Shown: piece after piece, positions 14,160 through 21,192 of the stretch
Layout of the letters: the number at the start of each line of letters is the position of its first letter
Numbering within the stretch: position 1 is the stretch's first letter
Assembly (NCBI GenBank): GCA_045545175.1
Contig: JAZQAK010000043.1
Coordinates: forward strand, 1-23,333
Direction of reading: 5' to 3'
Length of the DNA: 23,333 bases
DNA from: RGIG6165 sp045545175
Lineage (GTDB): Bacteria; Bacillota; Clostridia; Oscillospirales; Feifaniaceae
Notes under the pieces: model-generated
What the model was told of the DNA's origin: nothing
The model's input: the letters and a program-made list of their open reading frames with translations, nothing else
Database searches by the model: none
Position numbers and translations under genes: made by a program

Positions 14160-15032
14160 ATGGAAAAGAAATCTAAACTTATGCTTATATCGGCGGTGCT
14201 GATGTTCGGCACTATCGGTATATTCCGCAGATATACCGATATATCCTCCTCAATACTTGCTATGGTGAGGGGGTTTGTCGGCGCACTATTCTTAGTCGGT
14301 GTGATGCTTGCTAAAAAGCAGAAATTCTCACTCGGAAAATCTAAAAAAGATTTTGTTCTGCTCTGCATTTCGGGTATGGCAATCGGCATTAACTGGATAC
14401 TCATTTTTGAAGCCTACCTTTATACCTCGGTTGCGGTGGCAACTCTTTGCTACTATATGGCACCGATATTCGTGCTTGCCGCCTCGCCTTTGGTTGGGGA
14501 AAAGCTCACACTTAAAAAGACACTCTGTATCGTGGCGGCGCTTATCGGTATGGTATTCGTGTCGGGCGTACTGCAGACGGGGCTTGACGGCATAACGGGT
14601 GCACTTCTTGCACTCGGTGCGGCGGCACTCTATGCAAGCGACATTATGATAAACAAAAAGGTTACACACGTGCCCGCTTATGACAGAACGGTGGTACAAC
14701 TTTTTGTGGCGGCACTCGTCGTCGTGCCGTACGTGATACTCACCGAGGATGTGGGACATGCACTGGCTACGGCAGATACCCTTTCGGTTATACTTATGAT
14801 AGTTATGGGTGTGCTTCACACGGGTGTGGCGTACGCACTCTATTTCGGCTCAATGGAAAAATTAAAGGTGCAGACGGTGGCACTTTACAGTTACATAGAT
14901 CCCATAACGGCAATAATACTCTCGGCAATAATTTTCAAAGAAAACATCGGCTGGACGGGCATCGTGGGAATGGTGCTCATACTCGGCTCAACGATAATCA
15001 GCGAATTAAGTGACAAGGCGGTAAAAGAATAA
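14160..15032 (+). CDS. EamA/DMT-family transporter
   Basis: A drug/metabolite-transporter superfamily membrane protein of 290 residues with ten predicted membrane segments, arranged as two EamA repeats (about 5-135 and 148-284). The first repeat starts with the usual SAVLMFGTIGIFRRY. The second ends SYIDPITAIILSAIIFKENIGWTGIVGMVLILGSTI, the classic EamA end of a glutamate in the penultimate loop before a Gly-rich helix. Members export or import varied small metabolites; the substrate cannot be inferred. AAGGTG precedes the ATG by 4 bases. Its TAA overlaps the tex ATG by one base (TAATG), so the two are translationally coupled, though no functional link is obvious. Confidence 0.9.
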   Translation: MEKKSKLMLISAVLMFGTIGIFRRYTDISSSILAMVRGFVGALFLVGVMLAKKQKFSLGKSKKDFVLLCISGMAIGINWILIFEAYLYTSVAVATLCYYMAPIFVLAASPLVGEKLTLKKTLCIVAALIGMVFVSGVLQTGLDGITGALLALGAAALYASDIMINKKVTHVPAYDRTVVQLFVAALVVVPYVILTEDVGHALATADTLSVILMIVMGVLHTGVAYALYFGSMEKLKVQTVALYSYIDPITAIILSAIIFKENIGWTGIVGMVLILGSTIISELSDKAVKE

Positions 15033-17173
15033 TGGACATTATCAAAATACTTTCGGACGAACTCAAAATAAGAGAAAGTCAGGCAAAAGCGGCGGTAGAA
15101 CTCATTGACGAGGGAAACACCATTCCCTTTATTGCGAGATACCGTAAGGAAGCGACGGGAAGTCTTGATGACAACGTGCTCCGTGACCTTTTTGACAGAC
15201 TAACGTACCTTCGCAATCTTGATGAAAAAATCGAAGATACGATAAGGCTTATTGATGAGCAGGGCAAACTCACCGAAGAGATAGAAAAGGCACTTCACAG
15301 TGCGCAGACCGTGACGGAAGTTGACGATATTTACCGTCCGTTCAGACCCAAAAGAAGAACGAGAGCAACGGTTGCAAAAGAAAAGGGGCTTGAGCCTCTT
15401 GCAGAGATACTTCTTGCGCAGGACGGGGCAGATCCGATGGAAATTGCTTTGTCATATATAGACGAAGAAAAGGGCGTTGAAAATGCCGAGCAGGCGTTAG
15501 CAGGCGCAAAGGATATAATTGCGGAAAACGTGTCCGACAATGCCGATTTCAGAAAATGGATAAGAGATTACACCAAAAAGAACGGCTATCTCGTCTGCAA
15601 GGCAAAGACGGAGGATGACACCGTTTACCGTATGTACTACGATTACAGAGAGCCTTTGTCAAAGGTTGCCTCACACCGCCTTCTTGCCGTTAACAGAGGC
15701 GAGAAAGAGGGTATACTTTCGGCAAAAATTGAGATAGATAGTGAGAATATTATAAACTTCCTCAAGGTGCGTATGTGCAAGAGAAACGGTGCACCCTCAA
15801 GTGAACTTGTGGCAGAGGCGGCGCAGGACGGTTATGAAAGACTTATTGCACCCTCGGTAGAAAACGAGGTAAGAGGCATAATAACCGACAGCGCACAGAC
15901 TCAGGCGATTGCTGTTTTCGGTGAAAACCTTAAAAATCTTCTTCTCGTACCGCCCGTAAAGGGTAAAACGGTAATGGGCTTTGACCCTGCGTACAGAACG
16001 GGTTGTAAAATTGCCGTCGTAAACGAAACGGGCGACGTGCTTGACACGACGGTTGTGTATCCCACACCTCCGCAGAACAAGACCGAAGAGGCTGAAAAAA
16101 CGCTCACCCGTCTTGTTGAAAAGCACAATATAGATATAATCTCAATCGGAAACGGTACTGCATCAAAAGAGAGTGAGATTTTCGTAAGCGAACTCATTTC
16201 TAAACTTGACAGAGACGTAAAATATATGGTCGTATCCGAAGCAGGTGCATCGGTTTACTCTGCATCAAAACTCGGTGCGGCAGAATTCCCGCAGTTTGAC
16301 GTTTCGCTGCGAAGTGCGGTTTCCATCGCAAGAAGATTACAGGACCCGCTTGCAGAACTTGTTAAGATTGACCCCAAGTCAATTGGTGTAGGTCAGTATC
16401 AGCACGATATGGAGCCGAAAAAACTTTCGGCAAGTCTTGACGGTGTCGTTGAATACTGTGTTAACAGCGTAGGCGTTGACCTTAATACTGCATCCGCACC
16501 GCTTTTGTCACACATTTCAGGCATAAATGCGAAAACGGCGCAGAACATCATTGATTTCCGCACCGAAGCAAAGCGATTCAAAAAGAGAAGTGAACTCAAA
16601 AAGGTAAAGGGAATAGGCGAGAAGGCATATCAGCAGTGTGCGGGATTTTTGCGAATTCCCGGCGGTGACGATATACTTGACAATACTTCGGTTCACCCCG
16701 AAAGCTACGATGCGGTTAAAAAACTGCTCTCACTTTGCGGTTTCACGCTTGATGACGTGGTCAACAAGAATATCGGTACACTCAAAAGCATAGTTGAAAA
16801 GACGGGTAAAGAGGGGGTTGCCGAAAAAATCGGTATCGGCGTACCCACTCTTGAAGATATTTTAGAGGAACTTGCAAAACCCGGCCGTGACCCCCGTGAT
16901 GAACTTCCGCAGCCCATGCTCAGAAGTGACGTTATGGATATAAACAGCCTCAAAAAAGGTATGGTGCTCAAGGGTACGGTGAGAAACGTTGCCGATTTCG
17001 GTGCGTTCGTTGACATCGGCGTTCATCAGGACGGGCTCGTTCACATCAGTCAGCTGTCGGACAAGTTTGTAAAACGTGCCATGGACGTAGTTTCAGTTGG
17101 TGACATAATCAAGGTCGAGATACTTGACGTTGACGTGGCAAAAAAGAGAATATCACTCAAAAAAGTAGACTAA
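15032..17173 (+). CDS. tex: Tex-family RNA-binding transcription accessory protein
   Basis: Tex is a conserved bacterial nucleic-acid-binding protein, related in architecture to eukaryotic Spt6, implicated in transcription and RNA handling. The 713-residue protein shows the expected order. The N-terminal helical Tex domain includes IPFIARYRKEATGSLDD (about 31-47) and VDDIYRPFRPKRRTRA. The YqgF/RNaseH-like core has MGFDPAYRTGCKIAVV and SIGNGTASKESE. Helix-hairpin-helix motifs follow (NTASAPLLSHISGI and LKKVKGIGEKAYQQCAGFLRI). A C-terminal S1 domain has GTVRNVADFGAFVDIGVHQDGLVHISQL (about 650-677). The start overlaps the preceding stop, and the gene ends at a strong terminator. Confidence 0.96.
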   Translation: MDIIKILSDELKIRESQAKAAVELIDEGNTIPFIARYRKEATGSLDDNVLRDLFDRLTYLRNLDEKIEDTIRLIDEQGKLTEEIEKALHSAQTVTEVDDIYRPFRPKRRTRATVAKEKGLEPLAEILLAQDGADPMEIALSYIDEEKGVENAEQALAGAKDIIAENVSDNADFRKWIRDYTKKNGYLVCKAKTEDDTVYRMYYDYREPLSKVASHRLLAVNRGEKEGILSAKIEIDSENIINFLKVRMCKRNGAPSSELVAEAAQDGYERLIAPSVENEVRGIITDSAQTQAIAVFGENLKNLLLVPPVKGKTVMGFDPAYRTGCKIAVVNETGDVLDTTVVYPTPPQNKTEEAEKTLTRLVEKHNIDIISIGNGTASKESEIFVSELISKLDRDVKYMVVSEAGASVYSASKLGAAEFPQFDVSLRSAVSIARRLQDPLAELVKIDPKSIGVGQYQHDMEPKKLSASLDGVVEYCVNSVGVDLNTASAPLLSHISGINAKTAQNIIDFRTEAKRFKKRSELKKVKGIGEKAYQQCAGFLRIPGGDDILDNTSVHPESYDAVKKLLSLCGFTLDDVVNKNIGTLKSIVEKTGKEGVAEKIGIGVPTLEDILEELAKPGRDPRDELPQPMLRSDVMDINSLKKGMVLKGTVRNVADFGAFVDIGVHQDGLVHISQLSDKFVKRAMDVVSVGDIIKVEILDVDVAKKRISLKKVD

Positions 17174-17203
17174 AAAGAAGGTGGATTTTCCACCTTCTTT
17201 TTT
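17173..17203. terminator. Bidirectional terminator between tex and a small minus-strand gene
   Basis: AAAAGAAGGTGG (17173-17184) pairs with 17190-17201 around an ATTTT loop, followed by more T. The A-run on the left lets it serve the minus-strand gene whose stop is at 17202-17204. Confidence 0.85.
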
Positions 17204-17360
17204 ATACCTCGTGTTCTTTTACCCATTCGGTTTTGTTATTAAAAAGGTCTTTGGCGGGGATTGACATCAATCGGTCGAGCTCTGCGGTGTCGTTATCTTC
17301 CGTTGTGACGTTTTTGCTGACGAATTTGTCAAGTCCCTTGCGGTAATCGGGTTTTTCCAT
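17202..17360 (-). CDS. Small acidic hypothetical protein, 52 residues
   Basis: I do not recognise this protein. It begins MEKPDYRKGLDKFVSKN, has an acidic middle (TTEDNDTAELDRLMSIP) and ends KTEWVKEHEV. It lacks cysteines, a signal peptide and membrane segments, and looks like a short soluble helical protein. Support for a real gene comes from AAGGAAG on the minus strand 6 bases before the ATG, an uninterrupted frame, codon use like its neighbours, and a 3' end exactly at a bidirectional hairpin. It is divergent from the XRE gene across a 135-base gap. Function unknown. Confidence 0.7.
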   Translation of the reverse strand: MEKPDYRKGLDKFVSKNVTTEDNDTAELDRLMSIPAKDLFNNKTEWVKEHEV

Positions 17361-17430
17361 AATCATCTTCCTTTCTGACAATATTATTTTGCCAAAAAGA
17401 AAAACAGGTATGCGTTGACGTGAAAAACTA

Positions 17431-17458
17431 TTGAATAAATGACTAATTATGCTATAAT
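17431..17458 (+). promoter_or_regulatory. Promoter of the XRE/LuxR cassette
   Basis: TTGAAT (17431-17436) and a perfect TATAAT (17453-17458) are 16 bases apart. Transcription would start near 17465, upstream of either possible start of the XRE gene. Confidence 0.7.
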
Positions 17459-17495
17459 ATGATATATCAATAAAATTATTCGGGCGGGTGCTGTT

Positions 17496-17729
17496 GTGGA
17501 AAACGGAATTGCATTAAAGGTTAAGACGATGGACTTTCAGGATCAGGTAAAGTTTGTCCGAATGCATCTGCAACTCAGTCAGGAGGAGCTTGCAAGACAA
17601 ATGGGTATTTCCTTTGCAACGGTAAGCAGATGGGAAAGAGAGAGCAGAAAACCGCAGCTTGCTCTGCTGGGAAAGTTCTATTCCTTCTGTCAAAGAAACG
17701 GAATAGAAATAGATTTATCTAACGTATGA
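17496..17729 (+). CDS. Small XRE-family (Cro/CI-type) DNA-binding protein
   Basis: A cytoplasmic transcriptional regulator consisting almost only of a helix-turn-helix: SQEELARQMGISFATVSRWERESRKPQ is a textbook XRE motif. From the GTG at 17496 (GGGCGGG upstream) it is 77 residues; from the ATG at 17529 (AAAGG 8 bases upstream) it is 66, starting MDFQDQVKFVRMHL, which looks like the natural domain start. The choice is open. There is no ligand or dimerisation domain beyond the helix bundle. The stop is 13 bases before the 7TM-LuxR start, so the two genes form an operon and probably act together. The operator is unknown; the gap at 17361-17495 is the obvious place for autoregulation. Confidence 0.85.
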   Translation: MENGIALKVKTMDFQDQVKFVRMHLQLSQEELARQMGISFATVSRWERESRKPQLALLGKFYSFCQRNGIEIDLSNV

Positions 17730-17742
17730 TGGGGAATTTGAA

Positions 17743-18732
17743 ATGAGTGTAGCTTACGGTATCCTCTGCGTCATATCACTGGCTTTGATTGGTGTGTGCC
17801 TCGCAGTTGACAGAAAAAAAGACATATATTTGTTGCTTATGTTTATATCGGTATTCGTGTGTAATCTGGGACAGTTTTTGATTTCGGTTGCACCAACCCT
17901 TTCTTTTGCGCTTAACGGTAACAGGGTTGCATATTTGGGTCAGGTTTTTCTGCCCCTGCTGTTGCTGAGAATGATTCTGAATTTATGTAATCTCAATTAT
18001 AAAAAGTGGCTTTTGCCCGTACTTTCCCTTATCAGTATAGCCGTGCTTTTTGTAACGCTTACGCCGGGATTTTTGCCCTGTTATTATAGAAACGTTTCGA
18101 TAGCAGTTATAAACGGTACTACGAGGCTTATTCGTGACTACGGTCCTCTGCACCTGCTCTATTACGTATATTTGTTTTTGTACTTTGCGTTGATGTTAGT
18201 TGTAATCATACATTCTGCAGTGAAAAAGAAAATTACGTCCACGCTTCACACAACCTTTTTGCTGTGTGCAGTGCTGTGCAGTATTGTAATATGGTTGGCA
18301 GAGCAGTTTTTACCTCGCGGATTTGAAATTTTAACCGTGTCATACGTAATATCCGAAATTTTCATATTGCTTTTGTACGGTATTTTACAGGAGTACGGTA
18401 TCAGAGGTGAAAACGGAAGCATCATAATCGCAAACACCTCGGCAAAGGCTGAAGAATATTTGTCGGGGACGATTCAGTCGGATGACAGTACAGCGTTGTT
18501 TAGTGAAAAGGATATCAGGCATATACTGTCCTGTGAAAAAATCGTCAGCCGTATTACCGAGAGAGAAAAAGAGGTTCTGGAAAGACTGCTTGCCAATAAA
18601 CAACGAAAAGAAATTGCAGAAGAATTGTTTGTGACCGAGAGTACGATAAAAAAGCATACAAGTTCAATTTATTCAAAGTTTAACGTAACAAACCGATTTG
18701 AACTTTATGCAAAATTAAAAAAATACGTTTAA
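17743..18732 (+). CDS. Membrane sensor with 7TM domain fused to a LuxR-type helix-turn-helix
   Basis: This looks like a one-component membrane-bound transcription factor. The 329-residue protein has seven hydrophobic segments in about residues 1-215 that resemble the 7TM sensory region of Gram-positive histidine kinases (LYYVYLFLYFALMLVVII and WLAEQFLPRGFEILTVSYVISEIFILLLYGILQEYG are typical). A linker of about 50 residues follows. The C-terminal domain (about 268-329) is LuxR/GerE-type, with TEREKEVLERLLANKQRKEIAEELFVTESTIKKHTSSIYSKFNV. No kinase or receiver domain is present. The direct 7TM-to-HTH fusion implies regulation from the membrane in response to an extracellular or membrane signal; the ligand and targets are unknown. 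It is co-transcribed with the XRE gene and followed by a terminator. Confidence 0.86.
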   Translation: MSVAYGILCVISLALIGVCLAVDRKKDIYLLLMFISVFVCNLGQFLISVAPTLSFALNGNRVAYLGQVFLPLLLLRMILNLCNLNYKKWLLPVLSLISIAVLFVTLTPGFLPCYYRNVSIAVINGTTRLIRDYGPLHLLYYVYLFLYFALMLVVIIHSAVKKKITSTLHTTFLLCAVLCSIVIWLAEQFLPRGFEILTVSYVISEIFILLLYGILQEYGIRGENGSIIIANTSAKAEEYLSGTIQSDDSTALFSEKDIRHILSCEKIVSRITEREKEVLERLLANKQRKEIAEELFVTESTIKKHTSSIYSKFNVTNRFELYAKLKKYV

Positions 18733-18743
18733 TCGGTAAAAAC

Positions 18744-18774
18744 GCCGTCCATTGAAAAATGGGCGGCTTTTTTT
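18744..18774 (+). terminator. Terminator of the XRE/LuxR cassette
   Basis: GCCGTCCATT (18744-18753) pairs with 18758-18767 (one G-T pair) around a GAAA tetraloop, followed by T7. Confidence 0.9.
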
Positions 18775-18928
18775 GTGCAAAAACAGGTATGGTAGCCCTA
18801 AGTCCACCCCCTGAAATGCAAAAAGTGACCGAAAGTCCACCCCTTAAACTCAGTAAAAGTAGCCCCGAGGTCAGTGTTCTGAAAACCGATTTTAAAATAA
18901 AATTATAGTATAAAACAAAGGAGGTAGT
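18775..18928. other. Gap with repeated AGTCCACCCC motifs, possible insertion-sequence scar
   Basis: AGTCCACCCC occurs twice, near 18802 and 18834, flanked on the outside by GTAGCCC (about 18793) and GTAGCCCC (about 18859). Read on the other strand this gives repeated GGGGTGGACT blocks, reminiscent of the multiple terminal repeats of IS21-type elements. That is an impression, not a match I could test. No transposase is present. A loose promoter-like TATAGTATAA lies at 18904-18913 before the next gene. Confidence 0.35.
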
Positions 18929-19288
18929 ATGATGCTGAGTCCAATTACAAAAAAATATACAGACGAGTCATCAATGAAACAGTTTAGATTTGTTTTCTAC
19001 TGTGACTGTTGCAGCAAGGCAATCCAGACGCAAGCCTATGACTTCAACAGCGCCTTTGCACAGAAAACGTTTTTGTCCAATGATGAAAAAGAAGCGAGAG
19101 CTATCATCTATGCAAGTGAGCATGGAAAGGCTTATGAACGTGCAAACAATGAAGTCAGGTTAAACTTAAACCGTTGCGAAATATGCGGTAATATGATTTG
19201 CGAGGATTGCTCCGTATATTCAGACGAGCTTGAGGGCGGTGTCTGCTGCAAAAAATGTGCGGAAGAAAAGGAAAGAATCGCGAAATAA
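18929..19288 (+). CDS. Small cysteine-rich, probably zinc-binding protein
   Basis: A 119-residue soluble protein with two cysteine clusters: FYCDCCSKAI at about residues 23-32 and CEICGNMICEDCSVYSDELEGGVCCKKC at about 82-109. The C-terminal spacing (CxxC, CxxC, CxxC) suggests a zinc ribbon or treble-clef pair. The middle is helical and charged (SNDEKEARAIIYASEHGKAYERANNE). A strong AAAGGAGG precedes the start; ATG codons at 18929 and 18932 are both usable. It lies 12 bases before the YdjG-like zinc-ribbon gene and so opens the envelope cluster. I do not recognise a named family; its function is probably as a partner of the next protein (inference from context). Confidence 0.8.
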   Translation: MMLSPITKKYTDESSMKQFRFVFYCDCCSKAIQTQAYDFNSAFAQKTFLSNDEKEARAIIYASEHGKAYERANNEVRLNLNRCEICGNMICEDCSVYSDELEGGVCCKKCAEEKERIAK

Positions 19289-19300
19289 GCGGGGGATTTT

Positions 19301-20386
19301 ATGGATACTGTACAAAACTATAAATGTCCTTGCTGTACGGCACCTTTAGTGTTTGATGCCCAAACACAGACACTGATATGCGAGTCTTGCGACAATACTT
19401 TTCCACTTGAAACGATACTGCAAATAACAGAGGGCTCTGCCGATTCCGACGGTATATCGAAATATGATTGGGAAAGTTATACGCCGAGAACTTATGAGGA
19501 CACAAGCGAAGTTACACTTTCAAATTATTCCTGTCCCTCATGCGGGGCGCAAATTCAAGGTGATGATACACTTGGTTCTACTGTCTGCCCCTATTGCGGT
19601 AACTCCACCATTGTTAAAGGACAGTTTGAAGGAACGCTGAAGCCTGATTACATAATTCCGTTTAAGCTAAATAAAAAAGCAGCGATGGAGGTCTTTGAAG
19701 GGCAACTGAAAAATGCTCCTTTTCTGCCCGATAACTTTAAAAGCAAAAAGAAAATTGAAGAGATGGCAGGTGTATACGTTCCGTTCTGGACGTTTGACTG
19801 CGATTGTGATGCGGCAGTAAGTTACAACGCAGAAAAGGTAACTGCATGGAGCGATGCAAATTACAACTATACTAAAACGGATTATTTTAAGTTGTTCCGC
19901 AGCGGAAGCATCGGATTTGCCAACATTCCTGTAGATGCCTCAAAAAAGGTTGACGATGCATATATGGAAGCCATAGAACCGTTTAACTATGAAGATGCTG
20001 TGGAATTCAGGGGGGCGTATCTTTCGGGATATCTGGCAGATAAATATGACGTATCCGCAGAAGAGAGTATAGAAAGGGCAAATGAACGGGTTAAAAACTC
20101 AACCATTGAAGCGTTTAACGACACTACCAACCGCTATACAGCGGTGATTCCCGAAAGTACAAGAGTCGGCTTCTCAAACGGCAAAATAAGGTACTCCCTT
20201 CTTCCTGTATGGATGCTCAATATCGGATATATGGATAAAATATATAAGTTTGCCATCAACGGACAGACGGGAAAAGTAGTTGGCGAATATCCGATTGACA
20301 AGAGTAAAAAATGGAAGTATTTTGGCAAGATTGCCGGCATTGCGTATGTGATAGCGGCGGTTATCGGCTGGATGCTGTTGCATTAA
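19301..20386 (+). CDS. Zinc-ribbon protein with C-terminal membrane anchor (YdjG-like)
   Basis: A 361-residue protein with two N-terminal zinc ribbons: Cys9/12 with Cys27/30, and Cys78/81 with Cys96/99 (SCPSCGAQI and VCPYCGNSTI), the 'TFIIB-type' ribbon style. A long domain follows (DYIIPFKLNKKAAMEVF, then AGVYVPFWTFDCDCDAAVSY, then YSLLPVWMLNIGY). One membrane segment lies at the C-terminus (about 338-359, IAGIAYVIAAVIGWMLL). The layout matches YdjG of Bacillus subtilis, which works with YdjH (TPM domain) and YdjI in a PspA-linked membrane-stress complex. Here a TPM protein is also encoded next, 16 bases downstream, but no PspA or YdjI/SPFH gene is in the window. Soluble ribbons anchored by a tail helix suggest a cytoplasmic-face scaffold. 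Assignment to the YdjG group is from architecture and context. Confidence 0.78.
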   Translation: MDTVQNYKCPCCTAPLVFDAQTQTLICESCDNTFPLETILQITEGSADSDGISKYDWESYTPRTYEDTSEVTLSNYSCPSCGAQIQGDDTLGSTVCPYCGNSTIVKGQFEGTLKPDYIIPFKLNKKAAMEVFEGQLKNAPFLPDNFKSKKKIEEMAGVYVPFWTFDCDCDAAVSYNAEKVTAWSDANYNYTKTDYFKLFRSGSIGFANIPVDASKKVDDAYMEAIEPFNYEDAVEFRGAYLSGYLADKYDVSAEESIERANERVKNSTIEAFNDTTNRYTAVIPESTRVGFSNGKIRYSLLPVWMLNIGYMDKIYKFAINGQTGKVVGEYPIDKSKKWKYFGKIAGIAYVIAAVIGWMLLH

Positions 20387-20402
20387 GGGGGGTGGTCGGT
20401 AT

Positions 20403-21179
20403 ATGAAAAAATTATTTTCCTGTGTTTTGTGTACGTTTCTCTTACTTTCTGTGCTGCCCGTATATGCATCATTTGAAAATCCTTCTGTCGTGGATGAAGC
20501 AGGGTATCTGATGCAGTCGGAGCTTGATTATCTTTCGGAAGAACTTGACAGAATCAGAGAAAAATATAATTTTGAGATTGCAATTTATACAGAAAGCGAT
20601 ATGACCTCAGGCACAGCCGAGGCAAGTGCAGATGATATTTACGATTATCAGGGATACGGTGCAGGTCAGAACGATGACGGCATTTTGCTTTATATCTGCT
20701 CTGACACCCGTGAATATCACTTTACAACACACGGAAAAGGACTTGAGTATTTCAATAAAAACGGGCTTATCTATCTTGAAAGCAAGGTGACACCTTATCT
20801 TGAAGACGATAACTACTATAAGGCGTTTTCCGTTTATATTGAAACTACAGATGAACTTCTTTCGATGGCGAAAGACGGAAAACCGTATAACGAAAAAAGT
20901 TTAAGCACGAAATACGTTGTCGGCGTTGTTTTTCTTTGCCTGTCCGTCCCTCTTTTAGTTGCTTATATAATGATGAAAAAGAAACTTAAAAGAATGAAAA
21001 CGGCGGTGGAAAACGACTATGCGGCAAACTACGTAAAACCCGGAAGCATGGATATATCGGTATCAAGAGATTTATTTCTGTATTCAAGAATTACGAAAAC
21101 GGAAAGACCGAAATCAAGTTCCGGAACACACACTTCATCCTCCGGCAGAACGCACGGCGGTCGGGGCGGAAGTTTTTAA
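20403..21179 (+). CDS. TPM-domain membrane protein (YdjH/YgcG-like)
   Basis: A 258-residue protein with a cleavable-looking signal (MKKLFSCVLCTFLLLSVLPVYA), then a TPM domain (about 30-160). That domain shows the hallmark segments VVDEAGYLMQSELDYLSEELDRI, FEIAIYTESDM and GYGAGQNDDGILLYI. One membrane helix lies at about 171-191 with a KKKLKRMK stop-transfer, and the Ser/Gly tail ends THGGRGGSF, the usual 'GGxGxSF'-type end of TPM proteins. The TPM domain would lie outside the cell and the tail inside. GGGGGGTGG lies upstream of the ATG. It follows the YdjG-like gene and precedes the SLH protein by 13 bases, so the four genes read as one operon. TPM proteins are linked to envelope stress and protein quality control; the precise activity is unknown. 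Confidence 0.87.
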   Translation: MKKLFSCVLCTFLLLSVLPVYASFENPSVVDEAGYLMQSELDYLSEELDRIREKYNFEIAIYTESDMTSGTAEASADDIYDYQGYGAGQNDDGILLYICSDTREYHFTTHGKGLEYFNKNGLIYLESKVTPYLEDDNYYKAFSVYIETTDELLSMAKDGKPYNEKSLSTKYVVGVVFLCLSVPLLVAYIMMKKKLKRMKTAVENDYAANYVKPGSMDISVSRDLFLYSRITKTERPKSSSGTHTSSSGRTHGGRGGSF

Positions 21180-21192
21180 TATGGAGGTAATT

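Noticed and set aside
14328..14819. Minus-strand frame of 163 codons opposite the EamA transporter
   Set aside because: The translation is a His/Cys/Arg-rich product typical of reading a hydrophobic gene backwards. No supporting start signal.
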